Below are positions 15,691-23,547 of a stretch of DNA of 32,343 nucleotides, piece by piece. A model generated the notes under the pieces. That model searched no databases. It worked only from the letters and a program-made list of their open reading frames with translations, and was not told where the DNA came from. How positions within the stretch are numbered: position 1 is the first letter of the stretch; every line of letters begins with the position of its first letter. This DNA comes from Rhodanobacter sp. GTDB lineage: Bacteria > Pseudomonadota > Gammaproteobacteria > Xanthomonadales > Rhodanobacteraceae. A program made the translations under genes and the position numbers. Location: positions 1-32,343 of the forward strand of contig JAISPQ010000031.1 in the NCBI GenBank assembly GCA_031274955.1, read 5' to 3'.

Positions 15691-15724
15691 CCTTGTCATT
15701 CCTGCTTTCGCGGGAATGACAAGG
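15691..15724. repeat. REP-like palindrome (GTCATTCC...GGAATGAC)
   Basis: Perfect 12-base arms CCTTGTCATTCC and GGAATGACAAGG, extended by three further pairs (one of them T-G) around a TTTC loop. This is the common proteobacterial intergenic palindrome that reads VIPAKAG or HSRESRN when translated. It lies in the divergent gap between the lpxL-like gene and waaA. Confidence 0.88.
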
Positions 15725-15751
15725 GGTTGGGGCACGTTCGCGCCACAAAGC

Positions 15752-15757
15752 TATACT
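15752..15757 (+). promoter_or_regulatory. Possible -10 box of waaA
   Basis: TATACT matches the -10 consensus at 5 of 6 positions and lies 29 bases before the proposed GTG start of waaA, just after the REP-like palindrome. A -35 box is not clear; TTGGGG at 15727 would need a 19-base spacer. Confidence 0.35.
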
Positions 15758-15786
15758 TCTTCCGCTTCGGGTTTGAAGATTTCTTC

Positions 15787-17088
15787 GTGTTCCAGCGTTT
15801 CGTCTACGCGCTTACGCTTTATCTGTTGACGCCGTTCGTCGTCTATCGGCTGACCGCGCGCGGCATCAAGTATCGCGGTTATTTCGAGCGCTGGCGCGAG
15901 CGTTTCGGATTCTTCACCGATCCGGGTATCCGCGACAGCATCTGGATTCATGCCGTTTCGCTCGGCGAAGTCAATGCGGCGGTACCGCTGATCGAGGCGT
16001 TGATGCGGCGTTACCGCGGTTCGCGTTTTGTCATCACCACCGTCACGCCGACCGGCTCCGACCGCGTGCTGCAACTGTTCGGCGAGCGCGTGTTTCATGT
16101 CTATCTGCCCTACGACCTCACCCGTGCGGTCAAGCGTTTTCTCGATCGCGTGCGGCCGCGGTTGGCGGTGATCATGGAAACGGAAATCTGGCCGAACCTG
16201 TTCATGACCTGCGCCGAGCGCGGCGTGTCGATCGTGGTCGCGAACGCACGCTTGTCGGAGAAATCGCTGCGCGGCTACTGGCCGATCCAGCCGTTGGCGC
16301 GGCGTGCGATTCGCTGCGCGAGCTTCGTCGCGGCGCAGTCCGCGTCCGACGAAGAGCGTCTGCGCGCGTTGGGTGCGATGCCCTCGCATCTGGCCGTGGT
16401 CGGCAATCTGAAATTCGATATGACGGTACCCGCAGACGCACATGAGCGCGGTATCGCGTTTCGCGTCGATGCCGGCAATGCGCGTCCGATGTGGATTGCG
16501 GCGAGCACGCACGAAGGCGAGGAAATGGCCGTGCTGAAGGCGCATGCTGCGGTATTGCGGCGTTTCCCGGATGCGTTGCTGCTGATTGCGCCGCGCCATC
16601 CCGAGCGGTTCAAGCCGGTCGCCGTCGCGTGCCGCGCTTATGGATTTCGTACCGCCACGCGCAGCGAAGACGGCAGCGCGAACGCAACCACCCAGTGTTT
16701 CGTGGCCGATTCGATGGGCGAGTTGATCGGGTTCTACGCGGCGGCCGATATCGCCTTTGTCGGCGGCAGCCTCGTGCCGGTCGGCGGACACAATCTGATG
16801 GAGCCGGCCGCGTTGGCGTGTCCGGTCATCGTCGGTCCGCAGACCTTCAATTTCGCCGAGGTCACCGAGGATCTGATTGCTGCCGGCGCGGTGATCCGCA
16901 TCGCCGATGGCGATGCGCTGGGTACGGCCGTGGTGCGCTTGCTGTCGCACGATGCCGAGCGGCAGCACATGGGCGAGGCTGCGCATGCGGTGATGGAGAG
17001 CCGGCGCGGCGCGGTGGAGCGCACGATGGCGATCATCGAGCGCGTATTGGCGGAGCAGCAAAAAACCAGAACGAGCCGGCTTGGATGA
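15787..17088 (+). CDS. waaA: 3-deoxy-D-manno-octulosonic acid transferase
   Basis: A 433-residue Kdo transferase (GT30) that adds Kdo to lipid IVA at the cytosolic face of the inner membrane. An N-terminal membrane-associated segment (VYALTLYLLTPFVVYRL) precedes the acceptor domain, with WIHAVSLGEVNAAVPLIEAL and TVTPTGSDRV. The C-terminal CMP-Kdo domain has WIAASTHEGEE, IAPRHPERF and FVGGSLVPVGGHNLMEPAA. I take GTG 15787 as the start, with GAAG 8 bases ahead, because the protein then begins like its relatives; the frame open further upstream (to ATG 15688) runs through the REP palindrome. The gene is divergent from the lpxL-like gene, which acts one step later on the Kdo-lipid A product. Confidence 0.95.
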   Translation: MFQRFVYALTLYLLTPFVVYRLTARGIKYRGYFERWRERFGFFTDPGIRDSIWIHAVSLGEVNAAVPLIEALMRRYRGSRFVITTVTPTGSDRVLQLFGERVFHVYLPYDLTRAVKRFLDRVRPRLAVIMETEIWPNLFMTCAERGVSIVVANARLSEKSLRGYWPIQPLARRAIRCASFVAAQSASDEERLRALGAMPSHLAVVGNLKFDMTVPADAHERGIAFRVDAGNARPMWIAASTHEGEEMAVLKAHAAVLRRFPDALLLIAPRHPERFKPVAVACRAYGFRTATRSEDGSANATTQCFVADSMGELIGFYAAADIAFVGGSLVPVGGHNLMEPAALACPVIVGPQTFNFAEVTEDLIAAGAVIRIADGDALGTAVVRLLSHDAERQHMGEAAHAVMESRRGAVERTMAIIERVLAEQQKTRTSRLG

Positions 17089-17167
17089 GCGCCTGTCCAA
17101 ACCGTAGCGAGAGTGAGTATTCGCACGGGAAGGCCGCACAAGCTGGCATAGGTTTTTCGAGGCGCTG

Positions 17168-18553
17168 TTATTCCAGCAGCGCGTTGATCGCTGCCAGATC
17201 CTTGACCTCGATCACGCCGGCCGACTGCTTCAGAAGCAAACCGTTCAGCACGAAGGTATGGCGCGCGGAGGAGTAACTGCTCTGCGCTTGTAACAACGTT
17301 TGTTGGCTGATCAGCACATCAATGATGGTGCGCGTGCCAACTTCGTAACCGGCCTTGGTCGCTTCGACGGAGCTTTCGGCGGAGGTGACGGCGGCCTTGG
17401 TTGCTTTGACTTCGCTGGCGCCGGCGATGACCGAGCGATAGCTGTTGCGCGTATTCGCTTCGACGGTGCGGCGGTTCAGTTCGTACTGGTCCTGCGCGTA
17501 GTCGCGGTTATGGATCGCCTGGCGCACATGCGACTGCACAGCGCCGCCGGTGTACAGCGGCACGGACAGCGTGAGGCCGATCGAACTGCCCCATTTAGGA
17601 TTGGAATCGAACGTGCCAAGAGTGTCCATGACACTCGGATTCACAGTACCCCAGTTCGGCGCACGCGAGTAGCCGAGTTGTGCGTTGAGTGTCGGCAGAT
17701 GGCCGGCGCGCGCGGTGTTGATGTTCGCATTGGCGGCATCCACCTGCAGCGCCGCCGAGGACAGGATCGGGCTCTGTTTCAGCGCGACATCGACCCAGGC
17801 ATTGGGATCGTCGGGAACCGGATGATCCAGCGGCAGATCCTCGCGCAGCTTCTTGAACTGGCCCGGCTCCTTGTTGGTGATCTGGCGCACCGCTTCGCGT
17901 GCCTGATCGACCGCATTCTGATCTGCAATGACACTGGCCACGGCCTGATCGTGCTGCGCCTTGGCATCGTTGACATCGGTGATCGCGGCAAGGCCGACAT
18001 CGAAGCGTTGCTGCGCCTGTTCGAGTTGGCGCGCCAGCGCCTTTTCGTTCGCGATGGCGAACTTCAGCGTGTCCGATGCGGTGAGCACGCCGAAATAGGC
18101 AGTGGCCGTGCGCACCAGCAGATCCTGCTGCGCGGCGTCGTAGGTTGCCGCGCCGGCGCGCGCGGTGTAGCGGCTTGACTTCAGCGCGGTCCACTTGCTG
18201 ATGTCGAGCAGGCTCTGGTTGAGCGTGGCGCCAAGCGAGCGCTGATAGGATGTTTTCGAGGAATTGTTGACCGTAATCGACTTCTTCGGGTCATTGGGAT
18301 CGGTGATTTCGACAGGGGTGTTACTGCCGTTATAGGTGCGTGTGAAACCCAGGCTCCCCGTGGCTTGCGGCAGCAGTTGCGCGCGCGCTTGATCGATGTT
18401 CTCGTCGGTGGCGAGCTTGGTCGCCTCGGCGGAGGCCAGTGTGGGATCGGCCAGGCGCGCTTGCTGGTAGATCTGCATCAGGTCGTCGGCCGATGCCGCG
18501 GAGGCGCCCATCGCGAGCAGGACGGCCAGTGTCAGGGAACGGATACGAAGCAT
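17168..18553 (-). CDS. tolC: TolC-family outer membrane channel protein
   Basis: A 461-residue outer membrane efflux protein that forms a trimeric channel-tunnel for tripartite pumps and type I secretion. Residues 1-22 are a signal peptide ending in ASA before DDLMQIYQQARLADP. Two homologous halves are visible: DPTLASAEATKLATDENIDQARAQLLPQ starts the first helical pair, and a related ALQVDAANANINTARAGHLPTLNAQLGYSR starts the second. Beta segments follow each (SLGATLNQSLLD and IGLTLSVPLYTGG). QARLADP and NRYEVGTRTIIDVL-like (here GYEVGTRTIIDVLISQQTLLQAQ) are classic TolC blocks. The gene lies 29 bases after pcm in the same direction and shares its promoter. No terminator is seen in the 79-base gap to the convergent waaA. 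The partner pump is not in the window. Confidence 0.94.
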   Translation of the reverse strand: MLRIRSLTLAVLLAMGASAASADDLMQIYQQARLADPTLASAEATKLATDENIDQARAQLLPQATGSLGFTRTYNGSNTPVEITDPNDPKKSITVNNSSKTSYQRSLGATLNQSLLDISKWTALKSSRYTARAGAATYDAAQQDLLVRTATAYFGVLTASDTLKFAIANEKALARQLEQAQQRFDVGLAAITDVNDAKAQHDQAVASVIADQNAVDQAREAVRQITNKEPGQFKKLREDLPLDHPVPDDPNAWVDVALKQSPILSSAALQVDAANANINTARAGHLPTLNAQLGYSRAPNWGTVNPSVMDTLGTFDSNPKWGSSIGLTLSVPLYTGGAVQSHVRQAIHNRDYAQDQYELNRRTVEANTRNSYRSVIAGASEVKATKAAVTSAESSVEATKAGYEVGTRTIIDVLISQQTLLQAQSSYSSARHTFVLNGLLLKQSAGVIEVKDLAAINALLE

Positions 18554-18582
18554 CGATTTCTCCCTCGAAGGATGAGTACGTT

Positions 18583-19242
18583 TCAGAACGAGAACCGGCG
18601 CGGAGGCTCGGCATTGCGCAGATACGGCAGGTCGGTTTCGAACAGGCTTTCCTCCTGCCAGTTCGACTCGTCCATGCGCTTGAACAAGATGGCCTGCATG
18701 ACCGGAGATTCGCCGATGATCGCGAACAGGCGGCCGCCCGGTTTGACCCAGTGGCGGAAACGCTCGGGCAACGCATGCACCGCGCCACCCACGACGACGG
18801 CATCGAACGGCTCGCTGGTGGAAAAATCGCGTACCGCTTCGGCGACTTCCACGTGCGTGCGGTGCATCTGCGCGGCGGCGAGGCGCGCGCGCGCGGCGGC
18901 GGCGAGATCCGCGTGCTGCTCGATGCTGACGACCCGATCGGCGAGTCGCGCCAGACAGGCGGTCAGGAAGCCGCTGCCGGTGCCGATTTCCAGGACGCGA
19001 TCACGCGGATCGAGCACGAGCGCCTGCAAAATGCGGCCCTCGATGATGGGCTTGAACATGACTTCGCCGTGCCCGATCGGTAAGGCGATGTCTGCAAACG
19101 CAAGTGCACGATGCGGCTCGCCGACGAAATCCTCGCGATGTACGCTGCGCAGTGTTTCGAGCACACGCGCGTCGAGAACCTCCCAAGGGCGGATCTGGTT
19201 CTCGACCATGTTCTGTCGCGCAAGCTCGATATTGGTCAACAT
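18583..19242 (-). CDS. Protein-L-isoaspartate O-methyltransferase family protein
   Basis: A 219-residue SAM-dependent methyltransferase of the PCMT family, which in typical members methylates isoaspartyl residues in damaged proteins for repair. Motif I is VLEIGTGSGFLTACLARL (about residues 85-102). The N-terminal RQNMVENQIRPWEVLD and the HREDFVGEPHRALAFADIALPIGHGEVM block identify the family. The substrate-binding region is less like classical Pcm, and members linked to tolC in related bacteria form their own subgroup, so the repair role is not certain. ATG 19242 gives the usual length; ATG 19209 is an alternative. It lies 29 bases before tolC and is divergent from a TetR regulator, with a plausible promoter at 19273-19301. 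Confidence 0.88.
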   Translation of the reverse strand: MLTNIELARQNMVENQIRPWEVLDARVLETLRSVHREDFVGEPHRALAFADIALPIGHGEVMFKPIIEGRILQALVLDPRDRVLEIGTGSGFLTACLARLADRVVSIEQHADLAAAARARLAAAQMHRTHVEVAEAVRDFSTSEPFDAVVVGGAVHALPERFRHWVKPGGRLFAIIGESPVMQAILFKRMDESNWQEESLFETDLPYLRNAEPPRRFSF

Positions 19243-19272
19243 GGCCGGTATCCCGCGAGAAAAAGGCTAGAA

Positions 19273-19301
19273 AGGATAGACATTCGGCTCTCTCGCGGCA
19301 A
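19273..19301 (-). promoter_or_regulatory. Probable sigma-70 promoter of pcm-tolC
   Basis: On the minus strand TTGCCG (19296-19301) and TATCCT (19273-19278) are separated by 17 bases; each matches its consensus at 4 of 6 positions. The start of transcription would fall near 19266, giving a short leader before the ATG at 19242. Confidence 0.4.
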
Positions 19302-19382
19302 TCGATGCCGCTGCGGAGGGAACGGGCCGAACGTTTGCGCCCGTCAGCGTTTGTTATTCGTCGCTATTCATGTACTTGCCGG

Positions 19383-19388
19383 TATAAT
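19383..19388 (+). promoter_or_regulatory. Perfect TATAAT -10 box upstream of the TetR gene
   Basis: TATAAT matches the -10 consensus at all six positions. The -35 is weak (TCGCTA at 19361-19366, 16-base spacer). Transcription would start near 19395, leaving a 5' leader of about 200 bases. Confidence 0.5.
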
Positions 19389-19474
19389 AACTGAACGGAT
19401 TGGGAAAGGGCTATTCTGCCGTTTCCCGGAACCTGATTTATCGTACGGTCGCGGCGAAGCCGTGTCATGAGCTA

Positions 19475-19557
19475 CGCGCATCGACGCCTTGCAGCGCCGA
19501 TGCGCGGGCGATCCCATACCTTAGGAGTGCGCTATCCGGCTGTTTCTCGACAGCCGG
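19475..19557 (+). other. Two hairpins in the tetR leader
   Basis: CGCGCATCG/CGATGCGCG arms (19475-19483, 19498-19506) with a 14-base loop, then CCGGCTGT/ACAGCCGG (19536-19543, 19550-19557) with a 6-base loop. Both arm pairs are perfect. They may be leader RNA structures or, as DNA, operator palindromes. Confidence 0.45.
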
Positions 19558-19594
19558 GTCGTCGGGTCCGACCCGTCCATCCAGCGCGAGAAAA

Positions 19595-20254
19595 ATGACG
19601 TTAGCCGTTGCAAAAACCTGTGGCCCCGGTCGTCCCAAGGATCCGGGGAAGCGTGCGGCGATTCTCGAAGCCGCCAAGCGGCTGTTCCTGCACTCGGGTT
19701 TCGAGGGCACCAGCATGGATGTGATCGCCGCGGAGGCGGGCGTATCCAAGCTCACGGTTTACAGCCACTTCACGGACAAGGAGACCTTGTTCTTCGCCGC
19801 GATTCGCGAACGCTGCGAGGAGCAGATGCCGGCGACACTGTTCGATGTCGATCCGCGTGGCTCCGTGCGCCATCAGCTCGAAGCGATCGCACATGCTTTC
19901 TTCGCGCTGGTGATGGCGCCTGAATCCATTGCGCTGCACCGCGTGCTGACCACGGGCGCCGGCACGTCGCCCAAACTCAGCCAGATGTTCTGGGATGCCG
20001 GCCCGCGTCGCACACAGGCCGGCTTCCAGCAGTTTCTGCACGGCCAGATCCAGGCCGGACGCTTGTGCATCAACGATGTTCCGCGTGCGTCCGCGCAGTT
20101 CTTCGCGCTGGTGAAAGGCGAGTTCCATGCGCGGCGCTTGTGCGGTTGCGCCGAGCCGCTGACCGAGCACGACATTCATGCCCATGTATGGGCGAGCGTG
20201 GAATTCTTCCTGCGCGCGTATGCGTCACGCGAGGGTTGCGATTCAGCGGAATGA
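19595..20254 (+). CDS. TetR/AcrR family transcriptional regulator
   Basis: A 219-residue DNA-binding repressor-type protein. Residues about 18-67 are the TetR helix-turn-helix domain: GKRAAILEAAKRLFLHSGFEGTSMDVIAAEAGVSKLTVYSHFTDKETLF, with recognition helix near VSKLTVYSHF. The C-terminal part resembles AefR-like ligand/dimer domains. The ATG at 19595 is chosen because the protein then begins 13-20 residues before the HTH as usual; the frame is open to 19400 but that part does not look like protein. The ribosome site is weak. It is divergent from pcm-tolC, so control of the TolC outer membrane channel in response to a small ligand is a reasonable guess, not shown by sequence. Confidence 0.92.
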   Translation: MTLAVAKTCGPGRPKDPGKRAAILEAAKRLFLHSGFEGTSMDVIAAEAGVSKLTVYSHFTDKETLFFAAIRERCEEQMPATLFDVDPRGSVRHQLEAIAHAFFALVMAPESIALHRVLTTGAGTSPKLSQMFWDAGPRRTQAGFQQFLHGQIQAGRLCINDVPRASAQFFALVKGEFHARRLCGCAEPLTEHDIHAHVWASVEFFLRAYASREGCDSAE

Positions 20255-20516
20255 TGCGTGCCTATTCAGGAGTCTGCTGTTCAACCGTTCCATCATACCT
20301 ACGCAAATTTTCTCATTTCTGAGTAAATCTGCTGCTGACTGCCATACCCTCCAGATGGCCGTACAGCATTGCCACGAGTTGGTTCCAGCAAGAAAAATCC
20401 TTGCTGTGCTTGTCGGCGCTTTGTTCGGCAACTTGTTGATCGAACATGCCGCGAGGCAGTGCTTTGAGAACCTCGTGGAAACGGCTTATTCTGAAGAAGG
20501 CAAGAGCAAGGTTCTT

Positions 20517-20542
20517 GGATTTGCGCTTTCGCGGGAATGACG
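20517..20542. repeat. REP-like element, second copy (one arm degenerate)
   Basis: Holds GCTTTCGCGGGAATGACG, the same arm and loop as the palindrome at 15691-15724. The other arm (GGATTTGCG) is diverged, matching the variant of this repeat that reads VIPAKAQIQ on the minus strand. Confidence 0.7.
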
Positions 20543-20575
20543 AAGTTAGGGGGCACTTTCATGAGGGGGAAGGAT

Positions 20576-20600
20576 GCTTTTCCCGGTCCCTGGCTCCCTC
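20576..20600 (-). repeat. Dispersed repeat family, copy 4
   Basis: On the minus strand it reads GAGGGAGCC AGGGACC GGGAAAAGC, that is two heptamer-like units followed by the GGGAAAAGC core of copies 1-3. It lies just upstream of the LysR gene. Confidence 0.65.
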
Positions 20601-20664
20601 TGATCAAAAGCGTCTTGGAGGCAAGTTCTGCTCCCTCGACCCTGCTTTAACAGAACCCATCGCC

Positions 20665-21600
20665 ATGCCATCACTATTGCGCCATCTGAGCTTGCGTCAA
20701 TTAACCGTGTTTCTCGAAGCGGTGCGGCAGATGAGTTTTGCGCGTGCGGCCGAATCGTTGCATCTCACTCAACCGGCGATCTCGATGCAGATTCGTCAGC
20801 TCGAAGAGGTCGTCGGTCTGCCATTGTTCGAACGGATCGGCAAAAAGCTCGCGCTGACCCAGGCCGGTGAACTGCTGCGCCATCACGCCGCATGCGTGAT
20901 CGGCGAATTGCAAGATGCCGAACAGGTACTGGGCTCGCTCAAGGGCTTGCGCGGCGGCCGCACCACGGTGGGTCTGGTCACCACAGCGAAGTATTTCGCG
21001 CCGAAACTGCTCGCCCAGTTCGCGCAACGCCATTCGCAGGTGGACATCCATTTCCTCGTCGGCAACCGCGAAACGCTCATCAATGCGCTGCGCGACAACG
21101 AAATCGACTTCGCCGTCATGGGCCGGCCGCCGGAAATGCTCGATACGCAGGCCGAGGCAATCGCCGAAAACCCGCATGTGCTGGTGGCGCCCAAATCGCA
21201 TCGGTTGATGGGGACGCGCACGATCGATTTTCATGATTTGCGCGACGAGGCTTTTCTCATGCGCGAACCTGGTTCGGGCACGCGCCTGGTCATGGAAGCC
21301 CTCTTCAAGCAATACCTGTTCACACCCAAGCGGATGGTGATGCTCGGCAGCAACGAAACCGTCAAACAAGCAGTGATGGCAGGCATGGGTGTCAGCCTGC
21401 TGTCGTTGCATTCGCTGGAACTGGAACTGCGTACCCGCGAAGTCAGTCTGCTGGATGTGATCGGTATCCCCGTCCTGCGTAACTGGCATATCGTCCACAT
21501 GAGCGCCAAAAAGCTGGCACCCGCCGCGGCGGCGTTTCGCGAGTATCTGCTGAGCACGACGCAATCCCACCTCGACAAGACGTTTTCGCGGTATCGCTGA
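20665..21600 (+). CDS. LysR family transcriptional regulator (CbbR-like)
   Basis: A 311-residue LysR-type regulator. Residues about 8-67 are the winged HTH (LSLRQLTVFLEAVRQMSFARAAESLHLTQPAISMQIRQLEEVVGLPLFERIGKKLALTQAG). The rest is a periplasmic-binding-protein-like effector domain. The C-terminal NETVKQAVMAGMGVSLLSLHSLELELR block and the LDVIGIPVLRNWHIVH strand resemble CbbR-type regulators of carbon metabolism. No CO2-fixation gene is visible, so the target may differ. ATG 20665 is chosen to match the family's N-terminus; the open frame extending upstream passes through two repeat elements and is not coding. The following glmS begins 86 bases after its stop, in the same direction. Confidence 0.92.
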   Translation: MPSLLRHLSLRQLTVFLEAVRQMSFARAAESLHLTQPAISMQIRQLEEVVGLPLFERIGKKLALTQAGELLRHHAACVIGELQDAEQVLGSLKGLRGGRTTVGLVTTAKYFAPKLLAQFAQRHSQVDIHFLVGNRETLINALRDNEIDFAVMGRPPEMLDTQAEAIAENPHVLVAPKSHRLMGTRTIDFHDLRDEAFLMREPGSGTRLVMEALFKQYLFTPKRMVMLGSNETVKQAVMAGMGVSLLSLHSLELELRTREVSLLDVIGIPVLRNWHIVHMSAKKLAPAAAAFREYLLSTTQSHLDKTFSRYR

Positions 21601-21686
21601 CGAAGATGCCGCTGTAAGCCTGCGGAAAGACGCCGTGGTCGATGATCGGCGCAACGACATCAAGGCAAGTTTCAGGGGACAGGCGT

Positions 21687-23519
21687 ATGTGTGGAATCGT
21701 GGCTGCCGTCGCCGGACGCGACGTGGTGCCTATGCTGATTGCGGGTCTGAAAGCCCTGGAATATCGTGGCTACGATTCAGCCGGCATCTGTGTGCTGGAA
21801 GACGATCGACTGGAACGCGTGCGCGCGGCCGGCAAGGTGCGTGAACTGGAGGCGCTGTATGCGGCGCATCCCATTGCCGGTCCGGCCGGTATCGCGCACA
21901 CGCGCTGGGCGACGCATGGCGCGCCCAATACGGTCAACGCGCATCCGCACGTATCCAGCGAGCGTGTGGCTGTGGTTCATAACGGCATCATCGAGAACCA
22001 CGCCGAACTGCGCGCCAGACTCAAGGCGCTGGGTTATCGTTTCGAGTCGGAAACCGATACCGAGGTGATCGCGCATCTGGTGGATCGCGCACTGACCCAA
22101 GGCGCCGATCTGTTGCAAGCGGTGCTCGCTGCAACGGCGCAGTTGCACGGCGCCTACGCGATCGCGGTGATGAGCCGCGATCAGCCCGATCGCATCGTCG
22201 GCGCGCGGCGCGGCAGTCCGTTGGTGGCTGGCCTGAGCGAGGGCGAGCATTACTTGGGTTCGGATGTGCAGGCGCTGATCAAGCAGACCGACCGTTTCAT
22301 TTTTCTCGAAGAAGGCGATGTGGTGGAAATACGCCGCGATGGCATCGCGATCCACACCGCCGATGGCGCACCGGTGCAACGCATCCAGCGCAAGAGCGAG
22401 CTTTCCGCCGATGCGGTGGAACGCGGCGAATATCACCATTACATGCGGAAGGAAATCTTCGAGCAGCCGCGCGCGATTGCCGACACGCTGGAAGGCCGCA
22501 TCAGCGATGACCGCATTCTCCCCAATATCTTCGGCGTGGATGCCGATCATCTGCTGGCGCGCGTGAAGCACGTGCAGATCGTCGCCTGTGGTACCAGCTA
22601 TCACGCGGGCTTGGTCGCGCGCTACTGGCTGGAAGGGCTTGCCGGCGTGCCCTGCAGCGTCGAAGTCGCCAGCGAATACCGCTACCGCCGCAGCGTCGTC
22701 CCCGATGGCACCTTGTTTCTCGCGGTATCGCAATCGGGCGAAACCGCCGATACGCTCGCGGCGTTACGTGATGGCGCGCAGCGCGGTTATCTGGGTTCGC
22801 TGGCGATCTGCAACGTACCCGAATCCAGCCTGGTGCGCGAATCCGATCTGGTATTGATGACGCGCGCCGGTCCCGAGATCGGCGTCGCCTCGACCAAGGC
22901 ATTCACCACGCAGTTGACCGCGCTGGCGCTCCTGACGCTGGAACTGGGCCGCCTCAATGGCATGGATCCGGTCGAGTATTCGCGCCTGGTCAGCGAACTG
23001 GCCACGCTGCCGCGCGTGGTCGGCGAAGTGCTGCATCTGGAAGCGGAAATCGCCCGGCTCTCCGAACGCTTCGTGTCCAAGCACCATGCGCTGTTCCTCG
23101 GTCGCGGTGTGCATTACCCGGTCGCGCTGGAAGGCGCGCTCAAGCTCAAGGAAATCTCCTATATCCACGCCGAGGCCTATCCGGCCGGTGAGCTCAAACA
23201 CGGGCCGCTCGCATTGGTCGATGAAGACATGCCGGTGATCGCGGTCGCGCCGAACAATCAACTGCTGGAAAAACTCAAGTCCAATCTTGAAGAGGTACGC
23301 GCCCGCGGCGGTGAGTTGTTCGTGTTTGCCGATACCGACGCACCGGTCACGCAGAACGGTGAGCGCGGCGCACTGCTCAAGGTGGCTTCGGGCGGCAGCC
23401 TGATCGCGCCGGTGGTGTTCACGGTTCCGCTGCAACTACTTGCGTACCATGTCGCGGTCCTGCGCGGTACCGATGTCGATCAGCCGCGCAATCTCGCCAA
23501 ATCGGTGACGGTGGAGTGA
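21687..23519 (+). CDS. glmS: Glutamine--fructose-6-phosphate aminotransferase (isomerizing)
   Basis: A 610-residue cytosolic enzyme making glucosamine-6-phosphate from fructose-6-phosphate and glutamine, the first step to UDP-GlcNAc for peptidoglycan and lipid A. After Met1 the catalytic Cys2 opens CGIVAAVAG. Residues 2 to about 220 are the class II glutaminase domain (ALEYRGYDSAGI, HTRWATHGAPN, HNGIIENH). Two SIS isomerase domains follow, with CGTSYHAGLVARYW, SQSGETADTLAAL, and TKAFTTQLTAL in the first and LKEISYIHAEAYPAGELKHGPLAL in the second. The C-terminus DQPRNLAKSVTVE is the standard ending. ATG 21687 is certain because Cys must be residue 2 of the precursor. The 86-base gap before it holds no ribozyme-like element. 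It feeds the lipid A and glycan genes elsewhere in the window. Confidence 0.98.
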   Translation: MCGIVAAVAGRDVVPMLIAGLKALEYRGYDSAGICVLEDDRLERVRAAGKVRELEALYAAHPIAGPAGIAHTRWATHGAPNTVNAHPHVSSERVAVVHNGIIENHAELRARLKALGYRFESETDTEVIAHLVDRALTQGADLLQAVLAATAQLHGAYAIAVMSRDQPDRIVGARRGSPLVAGLSEGEHYLGSDVQALIKQTDRFIFLEEGDVVEIRRDGIAIHTADGAPVQRIQRKSELSADAVERGEYHHYMRKEIFEQPRAIADTLEGRISDDRILPNIFGVDADHLLARVKHVQIVACGTSYHAGLVARYWLEGLAGVPCSVEVASEYRYRRSVVPDGTLFLAVSQSGETADTLAALRDGAQRGYLGSLAICNVPESSLVRESDLVLMTRAGPEIGVASTKAFTTQLTALALLTLELGRLNGMDPVEYSRLVSELATLPRVVGEVLHLEAEIARLSERFVSKHHALFLGRGVHYPVALEGALKLKEISYIHAEAYPAGELKHGPLALVDEDMPVIAVAPNNQLLEKLKSNLEEVRARGGELFVFADTDAPVTQNGERGALLKVASGGSLIAPVVFTVPLQLLAYHVAVLRGTDVDQPRNLAKSVTVE

Positions 23520-23535
23520 AAGAGGCTTAAACGCG

Positions 23536-23547
23536 CATAATGACGCC
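23536..23547 (+). promoter_or_regulatory. Possible -10 box directly in front of the LOG gene (leaderless start)
   Basis: CATAAT (23536-23541) matches the -10 consensus at 5 of 6 positions and ends 6 bases before the ATG at 23548. The gap GACGCC has no Shine-Dalgarno sequence. The spacing equals that seen before tsaB. No -35 box is visible. Confidence 0.35.

Larger units (their letters stand above)
19243..19594. other. Divergent regulatory region between pcm-tolC and the TetR gene
   Basis: A 352-base gap without a credible gene. It holds the pcm-tolC promoter on one strand, a TATAAT box on the other, and then a roughly 200-base leader with two strong hairpins before the tetR ATG. As TetR regulators often control divergent neighbours, an operator may be here, but I cannot point to one with confidence. 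Confidence 0.55.
20255..20664. other. Repeat-bearing intergenic region between TetR and LysR genes
   Basis: A 410-base gap. Bases 20260-20480 are distinctly less GC-rich than the surroundings and carry no recognisable gene. Two different repeat elements follow at 20517-20542 and 20576-20600. Nothing like a strong promoter for the LysR gene is seen; its ATG has no Shine-Dalgarno sequence. Confidence 0.55.

Noticed and set aside
15665..15748. N-terminal extension of the lpxL-like protein to ATG 15748
   Set aside because: The extension is the translated REP palindrome (HSRESRN) and lies over the waaA promoter region.
15751..17139. Open frame of 462 codons on the minus strand
   Set aside because: Antisense shadow of waaA; no recognisable domain.
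21601..21686. glmS ribozyme or other riboswitch before glmS
   Set aside because: The gap is only 86 bases and shows none of the paired structure of the Gram-positive ribozyme.
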